A DNA stretch of 64,000 nucleotides from Owenia fusiformis (taxonomy: Eukaryota; Annelida; Polychaeta; Sabellida; Oweniidae): contig CAIIXF020000809.1 of NCBI GenBank assembly GCA_903813345.2, forward strand, positions 126,001-190,000, written 5' to 3'. Under the pieces are notes generated by a model. It ran no database searches. It was not told the origin of the DNA and saw nothing but the letters and a program-made list of their open reading frames with translations. The position numbers and the translations under genes were made by a program. This document shows, piece after piece, positions 19,728-30,690 of this stretch; position 1 is the stretch's first letter; each line of letters begins with the position of its first letter.

Positions 19728-20233
19728 CACACCGGAATAGTTTGACAACGGTAAAGTCAGATACCGTTGTCACAAATGGCGGACATAACCTTTGTTTCAA
19801 CTGTTTAATCACTTGGTCCTCATTTCATGGAGTTTTATCGTCGCTAATTCTGTACATGTATTAAGCTCTTGTGATAATGTATAAAATTGGGTCGTGAATC
19901 GCTACAATATAGCGTCTTCGATACCGTCAGTGACAATGGAATCTGATTTTGAGTAATTTTAAAAGACAGCGGCATATGGTAATTAGTAATTACAGTGTCC
20001 GTTGTCCCGTATCTCATTTTGGTCGGTTAAATTAAAGACTTTATTTCGATGGTAGAACATTATTAACTGTACAATGAGTATTAAGACACTTTGATTGATT
20101 GTTGTTCCAAAGGAATTTAGTTTAAGTGCTCTATTAAACATACAGTTCATGAAAATCTAATTGAAGCGACGGTTATGTCCGCCATTTGTGACAACGGTAT
20201 CTGACTTTACCGTTGTCAGGCTATTCCGGGGTG
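19728..20233. mobile_element. ~0.5-kb MITE with ~60-bp inverted ends
   Basis: The left end (CACCGGAATAG...GACAACGGTAAAGTCAG...GGCGGACATAACC) is matched in reverse at 20170-20233. Each terminal repeat itself contains a palindrome, GACAACGGTA...TACCGTTGTC. No coding capacity was seen and the interior is AT-rich. A clear target-site duplication was not found. Confidence 0.75.
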
Positions 20234-20556
20234 ACCTTGAAATATCAAGACGGCATGGTATTCTCATACTTATGGAACTTAATATGACTGTCGTTCATCA
20301 TTTATTAAGCAATAAAAAAATATTAATTTGCATCATGGGTGACAATGTTTCTACTTTCCTGGTGAATGTCGAGTTTCACATCATACAGATGTAATTTTAT
20401 GCGATCTGTCTGCATGTCGTGAGTCTGTCTGATCGCAGAGAATATAAATTCCTTTCTTTTGGATTTGTTACTCCATGAGTTGCCATTTTCTTGTTTTTTG
20501 GGATTCTGTTACAACTTTTGGTCCTATGCATTTGGTACTAAAGTCTATGTCAATGA

Positions 20557-21038
20557 ATTAGGAATGAGCATTTTTGCTATAGTTTGCAAAAAAAAAATTA
20601 TTATCCACAAAACTGCAATATGTTGCAAATGGAATGCCTCTGTCCCAAATGAATTTGGGATTCAATTTTTGTTTCAGTTGATTTAATTGTTAAAGCTAGA
20701 AAATTCCAATGAGAATTTAACATGATGTAAACAAAAATATGCAAATCAGGGAGTAAGTATGTATATGAGGAAAAAGGTGTAAGGGTTTCCATTTTTTGAC
20801 CACCCTGTATATAGGTAATCACCCACTGAAATATTTTCAGACGGAAAAATTGAATAAATTGTGCCATGTTAAATTCTCATTGGAATTTTGTTTTCTCGCT
20901 TTAAAAACTATATCACCTTTAGAAAAAACTATTGAATCACAAATTCATTTGAGACAGAAGCATTCCATTTGCATCATTGCTATTTTGTGGATAAATTTTT
21001 TTATTTGCAAATTATAGCAAAAATGCTCATTCCTAATG
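20557..21038. repeat. Foldback inverted repeat, arms ~170-190 bp
   Basis: The left arm (from ATTAGGAATGAGCATTTTTG) and right arm (ending AAAAATGCTCATTCCTAAT) are imperfect reverse complements over most of their length. Shared blocks include TATCCACAAAA, GCAAATGGAATGC and ATTCCAATGAGAATTTAACA. A CCACCCTGTATA block lies in the spacer. Probably a decayed non-autonomous transposon. Confidence 0.7.
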
Positions 21039-21955
21039 CATTGCAATATACGTTAGTGCATAAATATTTAACATGTTTATAGAAAATAGCTAGACAAGAG
21101 CATGTTATTGTATTATTTCTTTTATTTCCTTATAGATTATTCACAAAATTATAATATTATATCATATAAAGTATCATGTGAAGTCGTCAACCAACAGGAA
21201 TGTACATGTGATTTGCATACAAAGTTATTATTTTATATCTGAATTAAACTATCATTTCAGTGGTAGCTACATGTAAACTTTAACCCTGTAGATACACATT
21301 GTGGTTCTATATCTACAATCATCTACTTTTCATAACTGACCACAATTATCTACAACTAGATACAGTTACTATGTTTATTTGAAATAGATTACTAGTATAG
21401 CATGAGATTAACTATGTAATCGGAGCTTTAGTATTGGAACATTGTCATCGATGTTTACAGTACTTCATATCTTTAATCATCAACTTTGAGTGTTTTGTTG
21501 ATGGTTGCATTTGTATTGAGTCTCGTTTCCAATATTACTTCCTCGAGCACAAGATCAATTTTCGTTTTTGGAGAATACCTCTCTGATAGATAAACAGCAG
21601 TTGCAGAATGTAGAAAGAGCGATACACTACTTAGATCTATGGAAAAATCTATATATGGGCCTCTGGAAGCTTATTTTTGAAGGACTGTTTTTTACATAAA
21701 TGAATTGGTGGAGTAAGACCAAGAACAATCTCCCCAAACTACCTCTGACACGCCCCTTACGTTGAAATTTTGAACATTTTTAATAAGACGAAAAATCAAT
21801 CTGAACCAATAAAGGAAATCATAAAATAAATTGTTTCATGCTTGTAAGGTTAATGGTCAGATCATATGTACTCGAGTGATTCAATAATGTGAATGATTTG
21901 ATTTTCCCTTTTCTCGAAACACAATCAGATACATATTTACAAATAAAAAGAATCA
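21039..21955. other. No gene recognised
   Basis: AT-rich sequence with no domain-bearing frame and no obvious repeat. Confidence 0.5.
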
Positions 21956-22290
21956 ACACCATGAATGGATAATGTCTGTAATGTGTATGCTCACACCTTC
22001 ATTTAAGTAATAATAAAGTTGAATGTTTGAACAACACAATTCTCACAACATTGTACAAAAAGGTAATGCTAGAATGCACATTATGTATGAATTAGGTTAC
22101 ATATGTAATATTGTAATATGTATGCCCATACTTTCATTTAAGTAATAAAATTAAAGTTTGAACATCATTATTCAAAAATCAAAGACGTTCTCAAAGATAA
22201 ATGAATGACAGAGGCATTATCATTAATTGGATAATGTCTGTAATGTGTATCCCCAAACCTTCATTTAGTAATATAGATGAAGGTTTGAGC
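21956..22290. repeat. Three diverged direct repeats (~130-150 bp)
   Basis: The block TCTGTAATGTGTATGC...CTTCATTTAAGTAATA...GTTTGAACA occurs at about 21972, 22115 and 22232, each followed by similar text about Ca/Aca-rich sequence. It looks like an old tandem amplification. Confidence 0.6.
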
Positions 22291-22793
22291 ATCATATTCA
22301 CAAAACAGACAATTCAATACATTTTATAAAGGACAATTCTCAAATTGGAAAACGAAATTCACCACTTTAAGTGAGCATTACCACTGCTTTGGACACATTT
22401 AATTTCTTTATGTAATATAGATTTGAATTTTTTTGAACAGTCATAATTTAATTTGGGTGATATTCCTAGATATTTTATTGAATCGGTCTACTGCACTGTT
22501 ATCCCTGCTTCGGGATATATTTCTATATTTTTCATAAAAATATTAGCTCAGGAGACTGTTCTCCAAACCGAGATGTGTCCTTTAATAACATTACACAATA
22601 CATTATACGATATATATATTTAATCATCAATTTCTGAAATATTGTAACTGATTCAGTTGACAAAAATAAGATTACTCTTGTGAGCTTTAGAGGAATTCAA
22701 ACAAGGATAATGCATTTTAATATGCTTAAACATGTTCTTTAGGTTGGATTATTAAATCACAAAACTATAAAGCAAAACTGTCATGAATATCAT

Positions 22794-24042
22794 ACCTGTC
22801 AAGTAAAATAAATAACAATCTGGATTTTTGAAGAAAAGTCGGGGTTAAATCGGTATTTTTTAAGAAAAATCGAGAGAAAATCGGTATTTCTATAAAAAAT
22901 CGGGATTGTTAAGGATAATCGGGAGTTTACAAAGAAAATCGGAGTAAAGTAATCAGGGTAAGTAATCGTAATCGGGAGAAAATTGGGAATGATAAGGGTA
23001 ATCGGGAGAAATCGGGAGTTTACAATGAAAATCGGGAGGAATTCGGGGTTTTCAAAAATAATCAGGAGAAAATCGGAATTGATGAGGATAATCGGGAGAA
23101 AATCGGGAGTTTACAATAAAAATCGGGAGTTTACAATAAAAATCGGGAGGAAATCGTGGTTAACAGGAGTAAATTGATAAATACGTTTTCGAATTGCATT
23201 TGGGCCGTTTACTATCTTTGTGAATTAATATATTTTCACGAGATATCATCTGCATTAAACCAAGCAACACATCATAATAAATTAATGTGAATAAACCCTC
23301 AAAACTTATTATTAGTTATGGCCCTGCAATTTAACCAAACTTTAATCATGGTTTCCGTATTATTCATTTGGACCTCACAGCACAATACTCGCAATAGTCA
23401 AATATCAGAAATAATTATCTAATCTACATCTAGTACTCACACAATCAATTATATTTGTGATAAAGCATGGAATACTGTCAATAAAAACGTTGTATTGAAT
23501 ATCTCAGTGTCAGTATGATCGATTAAATTAAATTCTGGTTTCGATAGTTTAAAGAAGATTATATAAGCAAATGGTATGTGTAGTAGGGTATTTCGTTTCA
23601 TCACAAAAATGCTTTTGCGTATTTGTTTTCACCACGTTCCAATATTCGTTTCAATTGGTCGGAATTTTTCAGTCCCAGAACGTTCGATTTATTTCTGGTC
23701 TAGAATACTGTAGTTAAAAGAAGAAGAAAGAGCTTTACAAGTGCATTTTGTATGTGTAGTTAGCTACTGTATTTTGTTTTATCACAAAACCTGTCGTATA
23801 ATTTTCTGCGAGAGCATCTCATTGACAAATCGGAAGTTTTGAACGAAAATCGGGAGGGTACTATTTAAACATTGGGAGTTTTAACTGAAAAATCGGGATG
23901 TCTCAAATCGGGAGTTTTGAACACAAAATCAGGATATGGGAAAAATCGGGATTACATGCGAAAAGTTAGAATATTTTCTTAAAATCGGGATAATTTACAA
24001 AAAATCGGGATTTCTCGTAATTTAAATCGGGATGTGACAGGT
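22794..24042. mobile_element. AATCGGGA-repeat element with ACCTGTCA ends
   Basis: Starts ACCTGTCA and ends TGACAGGT. Just inside the left end (22830-23160), and again inside the right end (23825-24030), lie many irregular direct copies of AAAATCGGGA/GTTTACAA, all in the same orientation. The middle (~23170-23820) is ordinary AT-rich sequence. Together the ends and subterminal arrays look like one ~1.25-kb non-autonomous DNA transposon. The target-site duplication is unclear. Confidence 0.6.
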
Positions 24043-24117
24043 GAGAAATATTATAAAATAAAATTGAGGTGTAAGATGGGAATTCCAATCAAGAAAAAAT
24101 ACCAATGCCATGACTAA

Positions 24118-24375
24118 CGTAGGCTATGAACGTCTCTATAGCAATCATAGAAATTATATATGATTGTCTCAAGGTTCTGATAAGGACTGTTAAAAAGTGA
24201 CTGAGAGATTGTCCATGTTGATCATATGTAAGGATCAAATATCAAAATCTTCTCAGTCAACAAACCATATGTAAATTCACATAAATTGAAATGAATAAAA
24301 ACATTGTTGGACCAAATATCCAAGCTTAATCTCAACACAGTACACATACAGTAACTTGATTAATGGCATGGCATT
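24118..24375. repeat. Direct duplicate, copy A
   Basis: Shares long blocks with 25025-25360: CAATCATAGAAATTAT, GTTGATCATATGTAAGGATC, TGTTGGACCAAATATCCAAG and CAGTACACATACAGTAACTT. The order and orientation are the same in both, with small indels. Confidence 0.75.
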
Positions 24376-25024
24376 TACAAAATTACAGGGCAACATGTAA
24401 TTATCAGTCAATTTTTATACTTCAACTTCATTTGACTTAGGCCTAAGTTAAGATTTTGTTCCCAAAATATTAAATTAGTTAACTCAATAACTAAATGATA
24501 TTAACTGGGGTAAGTCGCTCCCCTCCCACAACTCTCTCTCACTCTCTGTATATATATATACGAGATAATTATTCAAGCTAGGGATGAGATGTACATTTAC
24601 AAAGAAAATGAGGGAGACTTGCTAGAGTTGCTTTTATAAGTCCATACATTAATATACAACTGGAATAATTCTCTCACCTCTTGTTTCTCTCTCTCTGTCT
24701 GTACACTTGTTTACAATAATATAATCATATATACACATATTTAGAGACTTATTCCAGTGAGAGATGCAAGAGAAGAACTTACATCAGTTTCTTCATTTGG
24801 CTCCCTTATACCATATATGTATCATAATATCACATATATGTGGTATTGAAAACTTTGAGGCAGTCTACCAGAGAGTTTAACTTCAAGTAGAATGTTCATG
24901 CCTCAAGTGTACTTCTCGACATTGAGAAATACCTACAGCAACTATAGAAAATCTACCGTTGCTTCAAGGTTGCAAAGCAGTTTATCCCAATAAAGAAAAG
25001 TACTAGAGACAATTGTACAGGAAG
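24376..25024. other. No gene; short CT/TA microsatellites
   Basis: Contains TCTCTCTCACTCTCTG and TATATATATA near 24533-24560 and another CT run near 24688. No coding signal. Confidence 0.5.
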
Positions 25025-25360
25025 TCTGATCGTCTCTACAGCAATCATAGAAATTATGATTGCCTCAAGGTCTACAGCATGTCTATGAGTTTACTAATAA
25101 TAGTAGATTGCATGACTGCCATAGCAAATGTGACTATAATGTCACATACTATCACCATTACTATGATGACCCTTTTATCTTTGAGAAGGAACATTAAGAA
25201 GTGAATGACAGATGGTCAATGTTGATCATATGTAAGGATCAAATATCCAAATCTTATCAAGCAACAAACCATTTGTAAATTCACATAAACTTAATTGTTG
25301 GACCAAATATCCAAGCTTGATCTTTTCACAGTACACATACAGTAACTTGATTAACAGTAT
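25025..25360. repeat. Direct duplicate, copy B
   Basis: Second copy of 24118-24375, carrying about 80 extra bases after the first block. The chance ORF here is not considered a gene. Confidence 0.75.
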
Positions 25361-25946
25361 GGTACATTTTGATTCCAAAAGATAAAAGAATGAAACTCAA
25401 TACCTAAATTATGCTAACTTGAGTAAGTTGCTTCATGAGTCTCATACATTAATATAATTCAATATACGTTCTCCTATTTTATATATATTGTCAGTTTTTA
25501 AATAAAACTGTGCTATTAACAAATATAGGCAGTCTACCAAGTATATGTAGTTCAACTTCTACTTTATTGAACATTTTGTCTACTGTGACTAAGCAGCAGC
25601 AGTAAATATATAAATTGTCAATGATTGTCCATGAACGTTGTATCTTTGTATCCATTATTCTGTGGCTTTACCAAGATAAAGGTCACAAACCTGGAAAAGG
25701 TTACAAAAGTGTAAGCATTGGTTACAAAAGTGCTAGGGAAATACTAAAATCAAAGTAAGACGAGGCATTAGAAGAACACAACTGTGTACTTTATATCCCC
25801 AACAATGGGTGATTCTTTATAGATTTTTCATTTGTAAGAGGAAAAAGGGATTCATAGAGAAGGCGCTTCAATCGAGTTTCTTCATCACATGTTTCTATAG
25901 AAAACTGATTTATACTGGTATTGTAGTAGGGAATATTATAGCTAAC

Positions 25947-26121
25947 CTGGGTGATGTTTTGCAGTACTCTAGAAGGCCCTCGTCCAAACCTCATCCCCTC
26001 AATGGCAGGAGCCAGACATGGTAAAGTAAATGTGTAAGAGCATCTTCACAGCCAAAGTCAAATATCCCCAGAGCAATGTAACCAAAGCTGACATACTCAG
26101 GTCTGACTGCGAAACAGGTTC
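25947..26121 (-). pseudogene. Exon with non-cysteine-rich module, frameshifted
   Basis: The acceptor TATATTCTAG is followed by a phase 1 frame that joins correctly to the upstream exon's ...EEVVAG. It reads GTCFAVRPEYVSFGYIALG, then FDFGCEDALTH. A different frame then gives CLAPAIEGMRFGRGPSRV up to a GTTAGC donor, implying an internal indel. The sequence lacks the GYYC pattern and may mark the transition to another domain of the same protein. Nothing downstream before the Helitron could be linked to it. Confidence 0.45.
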
Positions 26122-26463
26122 CTAGAATATATAAGAACAGGTACAATAATAATTTGATGTTTAACCTCAATTATCTAAATTCTAATTACTACGTAAGTAG
26201 CCAACCTTTATTTTTAATATACCACTATTTCATAAATTCATCATTATTCAGTTTGGCAATTACTGCAAAACTACATTTATCAAAATCAGGCTTATTACAC
26301 CTAATAGCCAACTCAAAAATCACATTTACTACATCAAAAAGATTGAATAAATGAATTCTATATATATCTAACAATATATCACCACTTTTAGTTTGGTTGT
26401 GTCAATGTGTCACATAAACTTCATTGTAAAACATAGGATGAATTTAAATGCAGTCATCATTAC

Positions 26464-26676
26464 CTGCAACAACCTCCTCACAGTAGAAACCAACAGGGCA
26501 TTCAAGACATACAGATGCCTGAGTGAGATTTATATAGGTGCCTAGATCATATGGTACTGGGCTGGGGGTCCTTTGTGGACAATCAAGCACAGGGAGTATT
26601 GTAACAGGGGTCACCACTGAATTCCCACCAGGGCAATAAAATCAAGAGTCATACTTTCCAGTTGGTGCTGACATTC
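26464..26676 (-). pseudogene. Exon of cysteine-rich gene with one TGA
   Basis: A 213-bp phase 1-1 exon with good borders (AATTTCAG; GTAATG). It encodes GMSAPTGKYDS, a TGA (26642-26644), FYCPGGNSVVTP..., LGTYINLTQASVC and LECPVGFYCEE. Only this stop breaks an otherwise normal module. It connects in phase to exons on both sides, so the gene model here is real but inactivated. Confidence 0.65.
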
Positions 26677-26734
26677 CTGAAATTTATGAAATAACAATTA
26701 AAGAGTATTTTTTCATTCACCAACTGACCCAATT

Positions 26735-26990
26735 TTGACAAAAGAGGTCTTTCTCATATACATCTTATTTATGTATTTCTATATATTTCTAATACAAATG
26801 ACTGTACAAATAATTCAGGATGACATATCATTTTGACAAAAAGGATCTTTCCTAAATATACATATAAGTATAAATATTTCTCACACAAATGACTGTACAA
26901 ATAATTCAGGATGGCATATCATTTTGACAAAAAGGGTCTTTCTTAAATATATATATCAGTAATTTAGGATGACATTTAATGACTGGTGTC
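26735..26990. repeat. ~115-bp tandem repeat, about 2.5 units
   Basis: The block TTTTGACAAAAAGG(A/G)TCTTTC...AAATGACTGTACAAATAATTCAGGATG is repeated, with internal TA-rich length changes. It lies in the intron between two exons. Confidence 0.75.
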
Positions 26991-27019
26991 AACTTGAGAA
27001 ATTAAGTATACATTGTAAC

Positions 27020-27201
27020 CTGTTTCACTGCAGTACATTCCAGCATCACATGGTCTTCACATAGTTACATTGGGGTAGCCTACACTATTACTATAGGTTT
27101 CTGCAGGGCATGCCTCTGGTTCATTGGATCCTTTTACGCATTTGTGCTCCACAGCGCATACAATGGAGGTAGCGTTCTCTGATGCTGTCTCACAGTAGTA
27201 C
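27020..27201 (-). pseudogene. Exon of cysteine-rich gene with one TGA (phase 2-1)
   Basis: Begins after an AATTGTAG acceptor in phase 2, continuing the previous exon as ...CSEE/YYCETASENATSIVC. Later text gives CPAETYSNSVGY, a TGA at 27057-27059, and RPCDAGMYCSETG at a GTTACA donor. Length, 182 bp, fits phase 2 in and phase 1 out, matching both neighbours. The phase match with its neighbours argues for true exons rather than random ORFs. Confidence 0.65.
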
Positions 27202-27445
27202 CTACAATTAATACATATGGCATTTTATAACAAACGGTATTTCATTGGGATTTAGAATGGTTTAAATCTTTGAACACGAATGAAAAAAATTTGAAACAAT
27301 ATGCAGAACCATCAACATTTACTGGATATTTACATCATAAATTGAAATGGACTTAAGACTTCATAAATCAAAGACAAATTAAAATTAGTTTATTTTATAA
27401 CTTTTTCAACACCGAAAAACTGGCAAACTTTAGAGGATTATACTA

Positions 27446-27872
27446 CAGTGGCGTCAGAAGGATTTGCCAAGGGAGGGGTCGACTTTTGGGTATGGATGAG
27501 TCATGCGTGAAGCGTGCCACACAGCACAATCTGTGAGATCCAGGGTATATAACCCATAAACAAGACAAAATGTGTTTTTAGAAAACATAACCTGACTTTG
27601 ACTTTTACTAAAATAAAATAAACATTTTTCACTCATTCTTCAAAGTATTTACATGCTGTATGGGTTCCTGAGTAACTATACATAGTATATTAGAATTCCA
27701 TATAATATGAGAAATGAGATCTTCTATGCTTGATGTAGACTAGATAATGACATAGTATAATTTCTGTCATTATTATTTTACAATTTGACTTTTATTAGCT
27801 CTAGGCACTTCTAGGCTCAATTTCAAATCTAGGGCGGTCGCCCCCCACACCCTCCCCCTTCCGACGCCAATG
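27446..27872. mobile_element. MITE-like element, CAGTGGCGTC ends
   Basis: The left end CAGTGGCGTCAGAAGG is matched by CCTTCCGACGCCAATG at the right end. G-rich (GGGAGGGGTCGAC) and C-rich (GTCGCCCCCCACACCC) tracts follow just inside. The TACT just outside each end is a possible but offset target duplication. No transposase is present; it sits in an intron. Confidence 0.65.
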
Positions 27873-27956
27873 TACTGTAAGGTTGTTTTGAAAATAACAT
27901 TTTTCAGATTTACCATTAAGTAACTTAATAAACTGCATGATGTAAATTAAACATAC

Positions 27957-28139
27957 TCTTCAGAGCAGTCCAGTGCGTTGTAGCAGTGCCACTTGATCAC
28001 AATAACTACCAGCATTGTACACAGTCACTCTCAGCCTCTAGACCCGTTTCATTGTTGTAAGTTCCCTTGGGGCACAGGGCAGGGTCAGTGGTGCCCTCTA
28101 TACAGTAATGACCCACATCATTGATATTGGCATTAGTAC
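27957..28139 (-). pseudogene. Frameshifted exon of cysteine-rich gene
   Basis: Opens in phase 1 as GTNANINDVGHYCIEGTTDP, then CPKGTYNNETGLEAESDC and VQC, and then loses frame. The remaining pieces are AGSYCDQVA and, before a GTATGT donor, CYNALDCSEE, whose phase 2 end fits the next exon. The 183-bp length is incompatible with phases 1 in and 2 out, confirming a net indel. Confidence 0.6.
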
Positions 28140-28356
28140 CTGTAGATGACATGTGTCAAAATTAACATGAAAAATGGATTCATTAAGTAAAACATATTTC
28201 TTTAATCCATATTACTATATTGGCTAATTAAAACACAGAATTAAATACTGCACTAAGGGCCGTCGTCAGTCCTCCCTAGTGGGGATTGAACCCATGACAC
28301 CTCACTTTCCGGGTGTCAACAAAAAACTCAAACTTAAAATCAATGCTAATGCATAC

Positions 28357-28474
28357 CTTGATTTGGTGAGGCAGTCTCAGCTAGGTTCTTACAGAAGTAG
28401 ACTGCAGCAGTGCTGGAGTGACCATAACAAGGGTAGGGCAGTAAAAGCCACCTGGACAGGGTTATCAGAGAGTC
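28357..28474 (-). pseudogene. Short frameshifted exon of cysteine-rich gene
   Basis: Contains CPGGFYCPTLVMV in one frame and SSTAAVYFCKNLAETASPNQ in another, ending at a GTATGC donor in phase 1 that matches the following exon. TGA and TAA follow the acceptor if phase 2 is used. A one-module exon destroyed by an indel. Confidence 0.5.
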
Positions 28475-28723
28475 CTACAAGGCAAACAGAATTTAGTAAA
28501 CTGGATCTAAAATCTGGAAATATGAGATAAATATCAGTAATATCAGAATCTCCAAATAGCAGAAAATGAATGAATGGCCCGGTTAAGTATTTCCAATTGC
28601 AGCCTAAATATTCATGTAATACAATTACTAGAGACAAAATACTCAATAGAAATCTTGTGTGACAAGCTAATCTGGAAGATCATTAAGATACTAGAAATAT
28701 TTTGACATATTCAAAACACTTAC

Positions 28724-28876
28724 CCGTGCGGTGGTTGAATGTTCCAATAGGGCAAGGAATTCATTGTTAAATAGCCAGCTGGGCATGTCTGTTGGGTCTC
28801 CTGATCCTAGTAAGTCCCATTCTCACAATGTATTGGGGCCTGAGTGCTTGAGGGATAGTAGTGGCCAATTGGAAAT
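28724..28876 (-). pseudogene. Broken exon of cysteine-rich gene (phase 2)
   Basis: Starts in phase 2 after TTCCAG, matching the previous exon's AG-ending codon, and reads FPIGHYYPSSTQAPIHC. The usual HYC cysteine is tyrosine. It has a TAG at 28807-28809, then TCPAGYLTMNS, and a GTAAGT donor. Lesions include both a stop and a lost conserved cysteine. Confidence 0.55.
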
Positions 28877-29245
28877 CTGGAATTACAGTTGTGTATTGTA
28901 TTTTACCACTCATATTTAAATAAATGAAGATACACATTATTTTACAAGACAAAGTACAGAAGTATAATTGAAAGTAAATACATGTAGGATTAAAATTCAA
29001 AATCAAGTACAGTACAGTATGTATAACAAAGCACATGACTAAAATCAGTGTTAAATTGTGCTTGGAAGAAACATAACAACAGTTTGTCTTCAAGAATCAA
29101 TTTCAAAAGAAAATCAGTTAGAGACACTGGGTTTTTTCATTGTCCTGTGTCATACTTTGCGCCCCCTTTATATTTTTAAGGAACAATATATGTTGGTGGA
29201 TATTTTGTGAAAAAGGGACGAAATTAAGGATATTTCTTCACTCAC

Positions 29246-29527
29246 CTGAGTTCATATAGAGCAGAATTATTCTGGCCCCCTGGACAATAGTAGCCATTGT
29301 CACAGTTTGCAACAGGTGTCTCATCCCCCATTCCAGGAGAATACATGCCTCCAGTACATAGTTTACAATCTCTTGGTTCATCTTGTTGAGTTGCATCAAG
29401 GAAGTAGCCTGGGGGAGAGGGAGTGGGACTTGAGGATCCCTCAGGACAGTAATGCTCCAGGGGACATTCTACACCTGTTGTGTTGTCAGTGGGTGTAGCT
29501 GTTGATGATTTGAGAACACAGTAATAG
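29246..29527 (-). CDS. Open exon of cysteine-rich gene, 282 bp
   Basis: Uninterrupted frame from a CTCCAAG acceptor to a GTGAGT donor, phase 2-2. It encodes YYCVLKSSTATPTDN, VECPLEHYCPEGSSSP, GYFLDATQQ, CKLCTGGMYSPG and NCDNGYYCPGGQNNSA. Its phase 2 end joins properly to the exon at 28876. An unspliced ORF runs upstream into the intron, but the family pattern begins only at YYC. The weak acceptor (AAG) could itself be a mutated AGG, in which case the exon would have been phase 1 in. Confidence 0.6.
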
Positions 29528-30467
29528 CTTGGAGAAAAAATATTCAGAAGTAAGACATCTTGCAGAATTACCAAACATACACATCGGATCAATTTTGCAT
29601 CAATTTCTGACTTGAAATGTGACGTCCAGTGTCCACATGTATAAGGTACACATGTATATGGAATATAAAATCTCAATATTAGAGTTAACCATTTTATGGA
29701 AATAATTACGAAGATTTTATGGTTTACCTTGTTTCATTTTTATGATCTAAAAGCACTTGTTCATTTTAATATAAAATTTTACACATGACAATCACAGACC
29801 CATTTACAGTAAAAAAATGTTATAAATGTTGTAACTGAGTTAAATTGATTGACCTATTCTGTGATGAGAACAAGAAAATCTGAGTAGATTTGAGGAAATA
29901 ATAATAAATCTGCTATAACTTAAGTCATGGGTCTCACTACCAACCCCAACTTAAAGTTTTAGGAACAAAACACTAATTGGGAGTATGATGTCATTGCACA
30001 ACTAATACCCTTCTACTTCAGGGACTAGGACTCTCTGTGCCTTCCAAACCCTAAGAGCCTTAATGTAAGGAGTTATCAATACATAAGGCATGCTTTTTAC
30101 TCTTTCCATGGACCGATCATTTAACAAATATATCATCCAGTAGTGGACATAGGTTATTACATTTAACAAAAGTATCAAGCAAAGGTACTTTAAATGCCAA
30201 GTAAAGTGGTTGATGTTTCATTCAGGGTATCACTCATAATAAACCAGTTGTTCCTGTCAAACTGGTAGACTGCAGATTGCCAGAATCCAGAATGGGTTAA
30301 TTGGTTCAGTTTTTGTGAAGACCATGTTTGCTCATTGGTGATCAACTTTCACCCTGAACCTAATCTGACCTTTACCCAATACATTTCAAATTCACATCTC
30401 ATTCAGTAATGATAGAATTCAAGAATCAATGTCTACATTTTTTAGAATTTATTTCGATCATCTTTAC
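29528..30467. other. No exon recognised
   Basis: Intronic, AT-rich. No frame with the cysteine pattern was found. Confidence 0.5.
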
Positions 30468-30690
30468 CTTCTAGACAAATGTTAGCATCAGTGGTTTTGT
30501 TTAAGGTGAAGCGATCTCTGACTAACAATGGGAGAAATATCCAGCCTGGCAATATCCTGAAGACCATGTCTGCCTTACAATCCCACAGTACATTCCCCCG
30601 AGACATAGGGTACAGGTGGAGCTACAGCTGTATTGTTGTATCCTGTGTCATTTCCAAATGTGCCAAAAGGACAGAGCCGTTTGTCAGATT
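30468..30690 (-). pseudogene. Frameshifted exon of cysteine-rich gene
   Basis: Family text is spread over frames: RLCPFGTFGNDTGYNNTA, then STCTLCLGGMYCGI and GYCQAGYFSHC, then FTLNKTTDANICLE at a GTAAAG donor with a phase 1 end. At least two indels are needed to explain it. The upstream border is not clear. Confidence 0.5.
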
